NCBI RefSeq assembly: GCF_026340305.1
Contig: NZ_JAPEPI010000001.1
Location: forward strand, 372,001-436,000
Reading direction: 5' to 3'
Source of the DNA: Streptomyces sp. NBC_01381
GTDB lineage: Bacteria; Actinomycetota; Actinomycetes; Streptomycetales; Streptomycetaceae
DNA: 64,000 bases
The position numbers and the translations under genes were made by a program. The notes below the pieces were generated by a model. That model was given only the letters and a program-made list of their open reading frames with translations. It made no database searches and was not told where the DNA came from. The first letter of the stretch is position 1; every line of letters begins with the position of its first letter. Of the stretch, positions 14,511-23,943 are shown piece by piece.

Positions 14511-16720
14511 TGGTTTTTGCCTTTTTGCGTGCCCGGTGGGTCAGTCTTCTCGGGGCCTTTGTCGCCGTCGCGCTCGGCGTCTCGCTCATCGCCGCCATGG
14601 GGCTCGGGCTCTCGTCCACCCTCGGCGCGCCCGAGCGTGAACCCGTGCGGTTCGCGGGATCGCCCGTGGTCGTCATGGGGCAGGACCGGCTGACCGTGCC
14701 GGTCGAGCGGGGGCCGGACATCGGGTACGTATCCAAGCCGCTCGCTCATCCACACCCTGTGGATATCGAACTTCTACGCGAGCTGCGTCGGCTCGGCCCC
14801 GTGCGGACGGACGGGTCGAAGCGGGACGCCGTGGGTGTGGACGCGGCGGCAGCGGATGTGCGGGAGGTGGTCGGGAAGCGGGCCCGTGTTCTCACCGGGG
14901 GTGAGCGGCGGCTCGCCGATCCCGGGGCGGCGCGGGACGCCGAGGCGCTCGTGGCCGTGAACTCCTTTCTGGGAACGGCCGGTGGGGTGTCCGCGTTCGT
15001 TTCCGTCTTCGTCACCGCGTCCACGTTCGCCTTCGTGGTGGCGCTGCGGCGGCGGGAGTTGGGGCTGCTGCGGATGGCCGGGGCCACGCCGGGGCAGGTG
15101 CGCAGGACGCTCCTCGGGGAGGCGCTCGCCGTGGGGGTCGTGGCCTCCGGAGTGGGTTGTGCGCTGGGGAGTTGGGGTGCGCCGGTGCTCGCCGAGCGGC
15201 TGGTGGGGGCGGAGATCGCTCCCGAGTGGTTCGAGCTGGGCGAGGCCGTGTGGCCGTACCATCTCGCTTTCTGGGTAGGCGTGTTGGTGGCCTTCTCGGG
15301 GGCGTGGATCGCCTCCCGGCGGGCCGGGCGTGTGGGGCCCGTCGACGCGTTGCGCGACGCCTCGGTGGACAGCGGGGTGATGCCGTGGAGCCGGCGGATC
15401 GTGGGGGCGGCGCTGCTGGCCGCGGGGCTCGGGATGCTGGGGTGGACGCTGTGGAGCGATCCGGCCGCTCTGATGAAGCGGAAGACGTACACCACACAGC
15501 CGATGATCCTCATCACGGCGCTGGCCGCGCTGACTCCCCTTCTCGTACGTCCCGTCGTCCGCGCCGTCCCACTGCCCGGCGCCGTCGGCCTGCTCGTCCG
15601 GGAGAACTCCGCCGCGTCGGTGCGCAGGACCGCGGCCGTCGCCGCGCCGGTGCTCGTCACCGTGGCGCTCGCCGGGTCGCTGCTCGGCTCCGCGGAGACG
15701 GCGGGGGCGGCGCGGGCCGCGGAGGCGCGGGAGCGTACCGGGGCCGACTTTGTCGTAACTGGCGATGATTTGAAGCCTGTTGGGCGGGTGGACGGGGCTG
15801 TGGTGGCCGCCTCGTCGTCCACGGCGGTGTACGTGCGGGAGGAGGGCAGCGCGCTCGTCCGGTCGGATGCGCGGGCGGTCGAGGATCCCGCGGCGTTCGC
15901 CTCGGTGTCCCGGCTGCCGGTGGTGGACGGAGACGTGCGCGATCTCGACGACCGGTCGATCGTCGTCAACGAGGGGTGGGAGCGGCGGCGGGTCGGTGAG
16001 TGGGTCGATGTCTGGTTGGGGGACGGGCGGGCTGCTCGGTTGCGGATCGTGGCGGTGCTTGAGCGGGGGACGGGGGACAACGGGGCCTACGTCACTTCGG
16101 CGAATGCGGGGGCCGGAGCTGGGGTCGATCGGGTGGATGTGGGGCTGCGGGCCGGCTCGGGGGTTGGCCGGGCGGAGGTTGGCGCCGTGCTTCGGGATCG
16201 GGTCGGGGGCGGGGGCGAAGGCGGTAGCGGTGGCGGTGGCGTGGTGCTTCGGGATCGGGTCGGGAGTGGTGGCGATGGCGGTGGCGTGGTGCGGTCCGGT
16301 GAGCAGTGGCTCGCCGATACGTATCCGGTCACCAAGGCCCAGACGCGGCTCGGGCTGGTGACGCTGCTCGGTATCGCCCTCGTCTACACGGCGATCTCCC
16401 TCGCGGGCACGCTGCTGATGGCCACGTCCGTGCGAGGGCCGGAGCTGCGGGCGCTGCGGATGGCGGGGGCCACGGGGCGGCAGGTGCGGATGGTCGTCGC
16501 CGGGGAGACGCTGTTGGCCGTGGCGGTGGGAACGGTGCTCGGCGTGGCCGTGACGCTGGTGAATCTGGGCGGCTTGAGCGCGGGTCTTGCGCGGTTGTCG
16601 GCGCCGGCGGGGGTGGTGGTGCCGTGGGGGGCGGTGGGTGTGTGCGCGGTTGGTTGCGCGGTGGTGGGTGTGGGTGTGGGGGTGGTGCAGGTGTGTGGCC
16701 TCGGGCGGCGCGAGGGGTGA
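14507..16720 (+). CDS. ABC transporter permease, FtsX/MacB-like, two FtsX domains
   Basis: A 737-residue membrane protein with two FtsX units. Helix 1 starts at residue 1 ([32 protein letters not shown]); FtsX domain 1 spans about 140-270 with RRRELGLLRMAGATPGQVRR, and domain 2 about 610-730 with RGPELRALRMAGATGRQVRMVVAGETLL. A large extracytoplasmic region lies between. Around residues 555-595 a Gly-rich stretch carries a duplicated LRDRVG motif from repeated DNA. Works with the preceding ATPase. Substrate unknown; actinobacterial relatives are linked to peptide-antibiotic resistance or cell-envelope cargo. Confidence 0.9.
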   Translation: MMVFAFLRARWVSLLGAFVAVALGVSLIAAMGLGLSSTLGAPEREPVRFAGSPVVVMGQDRLTVPVERGPDIGYVSKPLAHPHPVDIELLRELRRLGPVRTDGSKRDAVGVDAAAADVREVVGKRARVLTGGERRLADPGAARDAEALVAVNSFLGTAGGVSAFVSVFVTASTFAFVVALRRRELGLLRMAGATPGQVRRTLLGEALAVGVVASGVGCALGSWGAPVLAERLVGAEIAPEWFELGEAVWPYHLAFWVGVLVAFSGAWIASRRAGRVGPVDALRDASVDSGVMPWSRRIVGAALLAAGLGMLGWTLWSDPAALMKRKTYTTQPMILITALAALTPLLVRPVVRAVPLPGAVGLLVRENSAASVRRTAAVAAPVLVTVALAGSLLGSAETAGAARAAEARERTGADFVVTGDDLKPVGRVDGAVVAASSSTAVYVREEGSALVRSDARAVEDPAAFASVSRLPVVDGDVRDLDDRSIVVNEGWERRRVGEWVDVWLGDGRAARLRIVAVLERGTGDNGAYVTSANAGAGAGVDRVDVGLRAGSGVGRAEVGAVLRDRVGGGGEGGSGGGGVVLRDRVGSGGDGGGVVRSGEQWLADTYPVTKAQTRLGLVTLLGIALVYTAISLAGTLLMATSVRGPELRALRMAGATGRQVRMVVAGETLLAVAVGTVLGVAVTLVNLGGLSAGLARLSAPAGVVVPWGAVGVCAVGCAVVGVGVGVVQVCGLGRREG

Positions 16721-16778
16721 GGGTCGTCTTGGGGGCGGGCGGTGGTCGGGGGTGCCGTCTGCGCTACCGCCCGGTATG

Positions 16779-16952
16779 GGGCGGGGCCGCGCCGGTATGT
16801 CCGTACTCGCCATCTCGGTCTGAGCGTTCTGCCGCTGCGGCTGGGGAGTGCTGCGTACCGTGCTCCGTGCGGACATACCGACACGTCCCCTCGCGTCTCG
16901 ATGCGCGGTACCGGTGCGTGGGGGCCGATGCCCGTCCCCTTGCGTCTCGTCG
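16779..16952 (+). repeat. Dispersed repeat family 1, copy B
   Basis: Direct copy of 12284-12466. The 11-bp inverted repeat is intact (16793-16803 and 16870-16880). The ~450-bp gap 16721-17177 holds this repeat and a family 2 repeat; I see no gene in it. Confidence 0.85.
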
Positions 16953-17019
16953 CCCAATGCGGGTGAGTGGTGCAGTTACGCCGCCTCCCCCACCCACCCC
17001 GGCGAGTCACCCCGCTGCC

Positions 17020-17150
17020 GGCCGCCGTTGCTGTGGGCAGGCGTTCCGCAGGGCGAGTGGGGTCTCCCCTGCTCGAGCGAAGCCGAGAGCTTGGGGAAGG
17101 GTGGGCACAGCCCCGGCTGCCGGGTTCCGATGAAGCCAGGCGGAGGGGCA
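17020..17150 (+). repeat. Dispersed repeat family 2, copy 1 (Streptomyces intergenic palindrome)
   Basis: Contains GCTGTGGGCAGGCGTTCCGC, then TCCCCTGCTCGAGCGAAGCC and GAGAGCTTGGGG, then GGGTGGGCACAGC. The outer arms GCTGTG (17030-17035) and CACAGC (17106-17111) pair. Closely matching copy at 42730-42850 and a shortened one at 48187-48265. Repeats with the CTCGAGCGAAGCCGAGAGCTT core are frequent between Streptomyces genes (from memory). Confidence 0.85.
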
Positions 17151-17177
17151 AGGACTCCGCGGCGCCCACGCCAGGGA

Positions 17178-18017
17178 TCAGCTGTCGCCGCCCTCGTCGA
17201 TCAGGCGGCGTACCTCCCGGTCGATCAGGCCGAGGCGCGCCTCGGCCACCAGCGGCACCGCCCTCCGGTGACGGCGGGACTCATGGACGTCGATGTCGAC
17301 CGTCACCAGCGCCGGCTCCCACTTCGGCGCCTGCGCGACCACCGAGCCCCGCGGGTCCACCACCCGCGAACCACCCCAGAACGACGCCCCGTTCTCGTTC
17401 CCCACCCGGTTCACGAAGACCACCCAGCACTGCAGCATGCGGGCCGTATAGGAGAGGAGCGTGTCCCAGTACAGGCCCGTGTCCATCGCCTCGGGGTCGA
17501 GGCTGGCCGCGCTGTTCGTGGGGACGATGATCACCTCCGCCCCGTCCTGCACCGCGAGCCACGGCAGCACCGGCTGCCACGCGTCGTTGCAGACCAGCGT
17601 CGCGGCGCGGCCGTGGCCGCCGGGCAGGTCGTACGCGCGCAGGTGCTGGCCGGGGCTCACATGCTTGCGCTCCTCCCACGCCAGGTAGTTGGGGAGGTAC
17701 AACTTCCGGTGGGTGTGGAGGAGTTGGCCGCTCGCGTAGTACGCGGACGTGTTGTACGCCCGCAGGCTGGTGTGCTCGTGGATGCCGACCATGACGTCGG
17801 GGCCGAGCGTCGACAGTTCGAGGAGGCGGGGGTCCTTCGCGTCCAGGGACGTGTCGCGGTGCAGTCCGCCCAAGTGGTAGCCGTGCAGGCTCAGCTCCGG
17901 GAAGACGACAAGATCCGCGCCCTGCGCCGCCGCCTGGCCGATCTGGTCCCGCGCCACCGCGAGGTTCTCGTCCACCTCGCCGAGGACACAGTCGGTCTGC
18001 GCAAGGGCCACTCTCAT
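17178..18017 (-). CDS. Carbon-nitrogen hydrolase (nitrilase superfamily)
   Basis: A 279-residue amidase-fold enzyme, the usual single-domain length. The Glu-Lys-Cys triad is visible: VVFPELSLHGYHLGG (Glu about 42), HTHRKLYLPNYLAWEE (Lys about 105), TLVCNDAWQPVLPW (Cys about 141). These enzymes hydrolyse nitriles, amides or carbamoyl groups; the exact substrate is not evident. Start ATG 18017 opens MRVALAQTDCVLG, the standard beginning of the fold; the upstream extension in the same frame comes from repeat-rich intergenic DNA. Divergent from the polymerase gene. Confidence 0.9.
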   Translation of the reverse strand: MRVALAQTDCVLGEVDENLAVARDQIGQAAAQGADLVVFPELSLHGYHLGGLHRDTSLDAKDPRLLELSTLGPDVMVGIHEHTSLRAYNTSAYYASGQLLHTHRKLYLPNYLAWEERKHVSPGQHLRAYDLPGGHGRAATLVCNDAWQPVLPWLAVQDGAEVIIVPTNSAASLDPEAMDTGLYWDTLLSYTARMLQCWVVFVNRVGNENGASFWGGSRVVDPRGSVVAQAPKWEPALVTVDIDVHESRRHRRAVPLVAEARLGLIDREVRRLIDEGGDS

Positions 18018-18074
18018 GGCTCCGAGCCTCGCAGCGCCCGGCGCCCCCCGCATGTCGGGGACGCCCGGCCGTGA

Positions 18075-18160
18075 CGCGGGGCAATCGGGCGGATGGGCGG
18101 GAAAGGCCCGTGCGGCAACCCGCAGCCGCGGGGCAATCGGGCGGGAAAGGCCCGTTCGGC
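18075..18160 (+). repeat. Imperfect direct repeat in the divergent promoter region
   Basis: CGCGGGGCAATCGGGCGG begins at 18075 and again at 18127, followed in both by GGGAAAGGCCCGTnCGGC. The second unit lacks 8 bp. It lies between the nitrilase and polymerase genes and may be duplicated control sequence or simple slippage. Confidence 0.7.
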
Positions 18161-18230
18161 CACGCACCCGCCGCGGGGTGACCGCCAAGGCCCCCGGCCA
18201 GTGTCAGTGGCGGCTGGCACACTCGGCGGT

Positions 18231-19946
18231 GTGATCGAAAGGTGGGCCATCGCAGCCACCGAGACCGGCGGCGCCACCCTCGCCCCGCTCGGGGACGACG
18301 GCCTGCCCGCGGGCCCCGTCCAGGAGGAGCCCGACCTCGCCGGGGCCGTCCGCGACCGCCCCCACGTGACCCGCTGGGTCTGGCGCTCCACCGCCGAGAT
18401 CTACCCACGCCTGCTGGCCGCCGGCGCCCGGGCCGACCGTTGCTACGACATCGAGGACGCCGAGCAGCTCCTGCTCGGTCACGAGGGCCGCCTCGGCGAG
18501 CCCCGCTCGGCAGCCGCCGCCTGGGCCCGGCTGCGCAACGCCCCCGTGCCCGCCGACCCGCCCCCCAGAGCCGCCGAGCCCGGCGCCCAGGACTCCCTCT
18601 TCGACCACTCCCCGGTGACCGCCCTCCCCTTCGAGGCCCTCCTCGAGGTGTACGCGGAACAGCAGCGAAGACACGGGGCCACCGAGCACCCCGGCCGGAT
18701 GCGGCTGCTCACCGCGGCCGAGTCGGCGGGCATGCTCGTGGCCGCCGAGATGAACGTCGCGGGCCTCCCCTGGCGCGCCGACGTCCACCACGCCCTGCTC
18801 ACCGAACTCCTCGGCGAGCGGTACGCGGGCGGCGGGCGGAACGCGGGAGCCACCGAGCCGCGCCGCCTTGCCGAACTCGCCGACGAGGTCTCCGCCGCCT
18901 TCGGCCGCCGCGTACGCCCCGATCTGCCCGCCGACGTCATCAAGGCCTTCGCCCAGGCCGGCATCAAGGTCAAGTCCACCCGGCGCTGGGAGCTCGAGGA
19001 GATCGACCACCCCGCCGTGAAGCCGCTCATCCAGTACAAGAAGCTGTACCGCATCTGGGTCGCGCACGGCTGGAGCTGGCTGCAGGACTGGGTGCGCGAC
19101 GGCCGCTTCCGCCCCGAGTACACACCGGGCGGCACCGTCACCGGCCGCTGGACCACGAACGGCGGCGGCGCCCTGCAGATCCCCAAGGTCATCCGGCGCG
19201 CGGTCGTCGCCGACCCCGGCTGGCGGCTCGTCGTCGCCGACGCCGACCAGATGGAGCCGCGGGTCCTCGCCGCGATCTCGCGCGACCGGGGCCTGATGGA
19301 GGTCGCGGGGAGCGACGAGGATCTCTACACGCGCCTCTCCGACCGCGCGTTCGCCGGCGACCGCGACCACGCCAAGATCGCCCTCCTCGGCGCCGTCTAC
19401 GGCCAGACCTCCGGCGACGGCCTGAAGAACCTGGCGGCGCTGCGGCGCAGATTCCCCGCCGCCGTCGCGTACGTCGACGATGCGGCGAAGGCGGGCGAGG
19501 AGGGCAGGCTCGTACGGACCTGGCTGGGCCGCACCAGCCCCCCTGCGGCCGGCGCGGGCGACTTCGACGAGGCGGGCATCCCGCAGGGCGACGACTCCGA
19601 ACAGCCCGCCCAGGAAGGCGAGTTCACCCCAGGCTACGCCTCGACGAACTCCCGCGCCCGCGGCCGCTTCACCCGCAACTTCGTCGTCCAGGGCAGCGCG
19701 GCCGACTGGGCGCTCCTGATGCTGGCCGCGCTGCGCCAGGCCATCACCGCGTCCGGGCTCCGCGCCGAGCTGGTCTTCTTCCAGCACGACGAGGTGATCG
19801 TGCACTGCCCCGAGCAGGAGGCCGCCGCGGTCGTGACGGCGATCCGAGAGGCCGGGGAGCTCGCGGGCCGCATCGCTTTCGGCGAGACACCGGTGCGGTT
19901 TCCGTTCACCACGGCCGTGGTGGAGTGCTACGCCGATGCGAAGTAA
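18231..19946 (+). CDS. Bifunctional 3'-5' exonuclease/DNA polymerase (family A-like)
   Basis: About 571 residues, starting GTG 18231 (VIERWAIAATETGG). The C-terminal two thirds has polymerase A motifs: motif A VVADADQMEPRVLAAISRD (about residue 334), the finger region AKIALLGAVYGQTSGDGLKNLAALRRRFP, and motif C FFQHDEVIVHC (about 519). The N-terminal ~200 residues correspond to the exonuclease-like part, but I cannot see a full DEDD set. It is far shorter than DNA polymerase I. Streptomyces carry such proteins besides polA; a repair role is likely but not shown by sequence. Confidence 0.87.
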   Translation: MIERWAIAATETGGATLAPLGDDGLPAGPVQEEPDLAGAVRDRPHVTRWVWRSTAEIYPRLLAAGARADRCYDIEDAEQLLLGHEGRLGEPRSAAAAWARLRNAPVPADPPPRAAEPGAQDSLFDHSPVTALPFEALLEVYAEQQRRHGATEHPGRMRLLTAAESAGMLVAAEMNVAGLPWRADVHHALLTELLGERYAGGGRNAGATEPRRLAELADEVSAAFGRRVRPDLPADVIKAFAQAGIKVKSTRRWELEEIDHPAVKPLIQYKKLYRIWVAHGWSWLQDWVRDGRFRPEYTPGGTVTGRWTTNGGGALQIPKVIRRAVVADPGWRLVVADADQMEPRVLAAISRDRGLMEVAGSDEDLYTRLSDRAFAGDRDHAKIALLGAVYGQTSGDGLKNLAALRRRFPAAVAYVDDAAKAGEEGRLVRTWLGRTSPPAAGAGDFDEAGIPQGDDSEQPAQEGEFTPGYASTNSRARGRFTRNFVVQGSAADWALLMLAALRQAITASGLRAELVFFQHDEVIVHCPEQEAAAVVTAIREAGELAGRIAFGETPVRFPFTTAVVECYADAK

Positions 19947-19979
19947 GTCCCGCACAGGTAAGGCCAAGTCCCGTACGCA

Positions 19980-22900
19980 TCAGGCTTGTTGAGGCACCGA
20001 GCCCGCCAGCAGGCCCTTCAACTCGCCCACCACCTCGCTGCTGTCCGTGCCGTCGAGCGCCGCGAGCGCCGCCTCCCATTGCGCGTACGCCTCTTCGACG
20101 TGCCCATCGGCGTACAGGAGAAGTCCGCGCTGATGGCGGGCGAGGCCCGCCCGATGGTCGTCGGCCCGTGCTTCCGCGCGGTCCAGGAGGTCGTCGCACT
20201 CACGCACCGCGTCGCACGTGCGGGACAGCTCGCGCAGGGCCCGCACCGTTCCGAGGCGCACCCGGGACTCGTTGTGCCAGTCCTCGGCCTCGTCGTGGAT
20301 GCGCAGGCTCTCCTCGAAGTGCTTGAGCGCGGCGGCCGGTTCGCCCAGGGCCAGATAGGAGTAGCCGATGTCGCAGTGCGCCTCCTGCCGGACACCGTCG
20401 TGGCCCTGGGCCTCGCCGATCTCCAGGCTGCGCCGGTGACAGTCGATCGCCGCGCGCGCGTCGGTGTGCTCGTAGATGTTGCCGAGGTTGCTGAGGGCGA
20501 ACGCCTCGCTCAGGGGGTCGTCCAGGCTCTTGGCGAGCTCCATGCTCTGCCGCAGCGCGTCCGCCGCCTCCTCGTAGCGGCCGAGCGCTTCGAGCAGCAG
20601 GCCGCGGTTGATGACGGCCCGGTGGACGCACGAGACGTGGTCGAGCTCCCGCCACAGGACCAGCGCCTCGTCGATCAGATCAAGCGCCGCGCCGCTGCGC
20701 CCCGACACGTAGCTGAGGCCCGCGAGGTCGGTGAGGGCCTGCGCCTCGCCGTCGCGGTCGCCGCTGCGCCGGGCCGCGGTCACGGCGAGCCGGGTCAGGA
20801 GGTCGGCCTCGGCGAGCCTGCCACGGCGTTTGAGGTACGAGAAGCTGCAGCGGACCAGGACGGGGAGGAGGGCGGACGAGCGGCCGTAGCGGTCGGCGAC
20901 CGCTATGACGTTCGCGAGCTCCGTGTCGCCCCAGGCGTAGGCCTGGTCGGTGGACATCGCCGGCACGGCACCGGCCGCCGCCCGGCCCTCGGAGCGGTCC
21001 CCTGGCGCGGACAGCCGCTCCGCCACGCCCCGCATCCGGTCGTCGCGGTCCAGGCCCTCCGGCATGATCGCAAGGAGGCTCTGCAGCGCCGACTCCGCGT
21101 ACCAGTGCAGCGCCGACTCCGCCACCTCCGCGCCGGTGACCCCGCACCCGCTCTGGCGCGCCGCTTCCCTCGCGAAGTCGCGTACGAGGTCGTGCGGGGC
21201 GTACCGGCCGTACGCCGTCTCGTCGAGCAGCGCGACGTCGACGAGCCGGTCGAGAGCGGCCTCGGCGCGCCGTTCCGCCACCCCCAACAGCCGGGCGAGG
21301 AGCGGCACTCCGTACGTCGGCAGGTCGAGCGCGCCGATCCGGGCGAGGGCCACGGCGGCGTCCTGATCGGCCTCGCGCTCCGAACCGCACAGCGCGTCCA
21401 AGGCGACGGCGAGCGAGCGACGCACGCTCAGGTCGTCGTGTTCGAGGTGGTGCAGGCGTCCGTCGCTCGCGGTGAGGAGTTCGGCGAGCGCGTCCGGGGT
21501 GAGCGCGCGGCGGGCGGCGAGCCGGGCCGCGACGATGCGCAGGGCCAGCGGGAGGCGCCCGGCGAGTTCAACCAGGGGGTGCCCGGCCTCAAGGCCCGCG
21601 CGCCCGGAGACGGCACGCAGCAGCGCGGCGCTGTCCCGGCCGGAGAGCGGCTCCAGCGGGAAGCGGCCCGCGCCGTCGAGCGCGGCGAGCGGTGAGCGGC
21701 TGGTGACGATGACCGCGCAGCCGGACCCGGCGGGAAGGAGCGGACGCACTTGAGCGGCGGTGGCCGCGTCGTCAAGGACCATCAGGGTGCGGGTGGGCGC
21801 GAGCAGCGAGCGGAGCAACGCCGATGCCGCGTCCGGGTGTTGGGGACTGCGCTGCGGCTCCACACCCAGGTCGCGCAGGAGCGCGGCGAGCGCCTGGTCC
21901 GGGGTGAGGGGCGTCATGCCGGGCGTCGCACCGTGCAGGTTGACGTAGAGCTGCCCGTCCGGGAACCGCTCGCGCAGCCCGTGCGCCACATGCAGGGCGA
22001 GCGCGCTCTTGCCGACACCGGCCATGCCGGAGACGACGGCGACGGGGGACGTGCCCTCTTCGTCGCCGCCTCCCGCGAGCAGTCGTGAGAGGGCGTACGT
22101 CACATCGGTACGGCCCGTGAAGTGCGGCGGGGAAGGCGGGAGTTGAGCGGGGGCGGGCGCCGCGGCGGAAGCGGCGGCGGCGACCGGATCGTCGATCACG
22201 GCAGGTTCGGAGTCGGCGACCCCCGGCACAGCGGACCCACCCGGCTCCTGAAGGACCACCCGGTGTGCCTCGCGCACCGCGGCGCCCGGCTCCACGCCGA
22301 GCTCCTCGACCAGCCTGCGCCGCAGCTCCCGGTGCACGGCGAGCGCCTCCGCCTGCCGCCCGGCGCGGTGCAGGACGAGCATCAGCTGCCGGTGGAAGGC
22401 CTCCCGCAAGGGGTACTCGGCGACCAGCTCGGCAAGCTCAGGCACGAGCCCGCCACCGCTGCCGAGGCCGATCTCCGCGTCGTAGCGCAGTTCGAGGGCG
22501 AGGAGCCGCGCCTCTTCGAGCCGTGGCACGAGCGCGTGGCCCGCGGCGTCCGGGGGCAAGCCGTCCAGCGGGGTGCCGCGCCACAGGGCGAGCGCGTCGG
22601 CCGCGGCGTCCGCGCAGGCCTCCCAGTCGTGCTCCGCGTGCGCCGCCCGGGCCCGCGAGACCAGCTGCTCGAATACGCGTACGTCGAGCTCGCCCTCGCC
22701 CACGCGCAGCCGGTAGCCCGGGGGCACCGCCCGCAGCCGGTCCGGGTCGTCGAGCAGCCGGCGCAGGCGCGTGACGTGGTTCTGCAGCGATGCGTGCGCG
22801 GAAGCGGGCGGGTGGCCGCCCCACAGTGCGTCCTTGAGGGCGTCCACGGAGACGACCCTGCCCGGTTCGAGGAGGAGTGCGGCAAGGAGTGCGCGCCCCT

Positions 22901-22985
22901 TGGCGCTCTGGACGGGCTGCGGCTCACCGTCCGCGTCGTACACGGCGGGTGCGCCAAGGAGCCCGAACCGCAACTCACTCCGCAT
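19980..22985 (-). CDS. AfsR/SARP family transcriptional regulator (SARP-NB-ARC-TPR)
   Basis: About 1001 residues. Order: OmpR-type winged helix (1-95; MRSELRFGLLGAPAVYDADG, SAKGRALLAALLLEPGRVVS), bacterial activator domain (96-245; FEQLVSRARAAHAEHDWE, VEELGVEPGAAVREAHR), a Pro/Ala linker, NB-ARC ATPase (about 290-560; P-loop SGMAGVGKSALALHVAHG, TLMVLDDAATAAQVRPLLP, IVTSRSPL), a winged-helix segment and TPR repeats (about 700-980). AfsR-like proteins activate secondary-metabolism or differentiation genes. No biosynthetic cluster is adjacent, so the target is unknown. I use ATG 22985 after GGGAG; GTG 22991 is also possible. Confidence 0.9.
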   Translation of the reverse strand: MRSELRFGLLGAPAVYDADGEPQPVQSAKGRALLAALLLEPGRVVSVDALKDALWGGHPPASAHASLQNHVTRLRRLLDDPDRLRAVPPGYRLRVGEGELDVRVFEQLVSRARAAHAEHDWEACADAAADALALWRGTPLDGLPPDAAGHALVPRLEEARLLALELRYDAEIGLGSGGGLVPELAELVAEYPLREAFHRQLMLVLHRAGRQAEALAVHRELRRRLVEELGVEPGAAVREAHRVVLQEPGGSAVPGVADSEPAVIDDPVAAAASAAAPAPAQLPPSPPHFTGRTDVTYALSRLLAGGGDEEGTSPVAVVSGMAGVGKSALALHVAHGLRERFPDGQLYVNLHGATPGMTPLTPDQALAALLRDLGVEPQRSPQHPDAASALLRSLLAPTRTLMVLDDAATAAQVRPLLPAGSGCAVIVTSRSPLAALDGAGRFPLEPLSGRDSAALLRAVSGRAGLEAGHPLVELAGRLPLALRIVAARLAARRALTPDALAELLTASDGRLHHLEHDDLSVRRSLAVALDALCGSEREADQDAAVALARIGALDLPTYGVPLLARLLGVAERRAEAALDRLVDVALLDETAYGRYAPHDLVRDFAREAARQSGCGVTGAEVAESALHWYAESALQSLLAIMPEGLDRDDRMRGVAERLSAPGDRSEGRAAAGAVPAMSTDQAYAWGDTELANVIAVADRYGRSSALLPVLVRCSFSYLKRRGRLAEADLLTRLAVTAARRSGDRDGEAQALTDLAGLSYVSGRSGAALDLIDEALVLWRELDHVSCVHRAVINRGLLLEALGRYEEAADALRQSMELAKSLDDPLSEAFALSNLGNIYEHTDARAAIDCHRRSLEIGEAQGHDGVRQEAHCDIGYSYLALGEPAAALKHFEESLRIHDEAEDWHNESRVRLGTVRALRELSRTCDAVRECDDLLDRAEARADDHRAGLARHQRGLLLYADGHVEEAYAQWEAALAALDGTDSSEVVGELKGLLAGSVPQQA

Positions 22986-23481
22986 GCCCACGCCATCTCC
23001 CGCCAACCGTTGGCCTCATGTTAGCGATCGGTTGGCGGGCCCTGATGGAATCCATGCATCGGAACCGACCACGGCGGTGCTCGCGCGGATCGCGCAGCTC
23101 GGGGGAGTGACGCCGCCGCGGTCGGGTCCGATCATTTTCTTTCGGGGGCTGTCAACTCCCTTATTTTGCAGGCCACTTGAGGCCCCCTTGCTTACACGCT
23201 GCGTCTTGTGATGCCGATGAGCACGCCACCGTCGAGCACGGGCCACGGCCGTCCGACGCCCGCGCGGGGCCGATCCCGCCTCGGATACCGGCACCATTTA
23301 CTCACCGGTTGATCACCATTCGCTCACGCGCCGACGGCTGCCCGGGGCTTCGCCTGCCTGCGCTGGCGACCGGCCCAACACGTAACCGGCGGTACGGGGC
23401 GGTGTCCGCTGCACGGTACATCTATCCGTTGTGCGGGGTGAGGGCGGGGCGTCGGATGCGGAGCGCGGACGCCGGGCCCGG
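22986..23481. other. Intergenic region without a credible gene
   Basis: About 500 bp before the AfsR-type gene. It includes an AT-richer patch (23131-23170, with ATCATTTTCTTTCGGGGG and CCCTTATTTTGC) that may hold promoter sequence. No open frame with a good start or codon bias is visible. Confidence 0.5.
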
Positions 23482-23943
23482 CTACCCGCCGTACGGAACG
23501 ACCACGACCTGGAATTCGTCCTCGTACACGACCCTCCCCGGATCCGACGACCGCAGCATCCGGCACTCGACGCCGTGCGCGTCGAGGATCTCCAGATAGC
23601 CCGGCACCCGCTCGATGAGGTGCGTGGCGGTCGACTTGAACCAGGCCACGGCTCCCGGGGTGAGCTCGGGGTCGTACACCGTCGGATCGACCTTCGAGGG
23701 GGTCGGGTAGGCGGCGTCGTACCAGTCGTTGTTGGCCCGCCGGAAGCGCTCCTGCTCCGGCGTCAGCTTCCCCTCCCGGGCAAGGCCGTTGACCAGCACG
23801 AACACTCCGGGAAAGTGCCCGCGTTCGTGCCGTACCGGCGACTGGAACCGTACGAACTCCGCCGCACCCTCCGGGCCCACCGTCTCCGTCGTCCCCGCTG
23901 TCCCCGCCGTCCCCGCCGTCCCCGCTGTCTCTTCATCACACAT
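23482..23943 (-). CDS. Hypothetical protein coupled to the MocR gene
   Basis: A 153-residue protein starting MCDEETAG; its ATG overlaps the stop of the MocR-type gene (TGATG), so it is translationally coupled. An N-terminal TAGTAGTAGT run comes from a slipped GTCCCCGCC DNA repeat (23888-23930). The rest is a compact soluble sequence: VRFQSPVRHERGHFPGVFVLVNGLAREGKLT, RRANNDWYDAAYPTPSKVDP, YDPELTPGAVAWFKSTATHLIERVPGYLEILDAHGVECRML. The ending VVYEDEFQVVVVPYG is beta-rich. I recognise no family. Confidence 0.75.
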   Translation of the reverse strand: MCDEETAGTAGTAGTAGTTETVGPEGAAEFVRFQSPVRHERGHFPGVFVLVNGLAREGKLTPEQERFRRANNDWYDAAYPTPSKVDPTVYDPELTPGAVAWFKSTATHLIERVPGYLEILDAHGVECRMLRSSDPGRVVYEDEFQVVVVPYGG

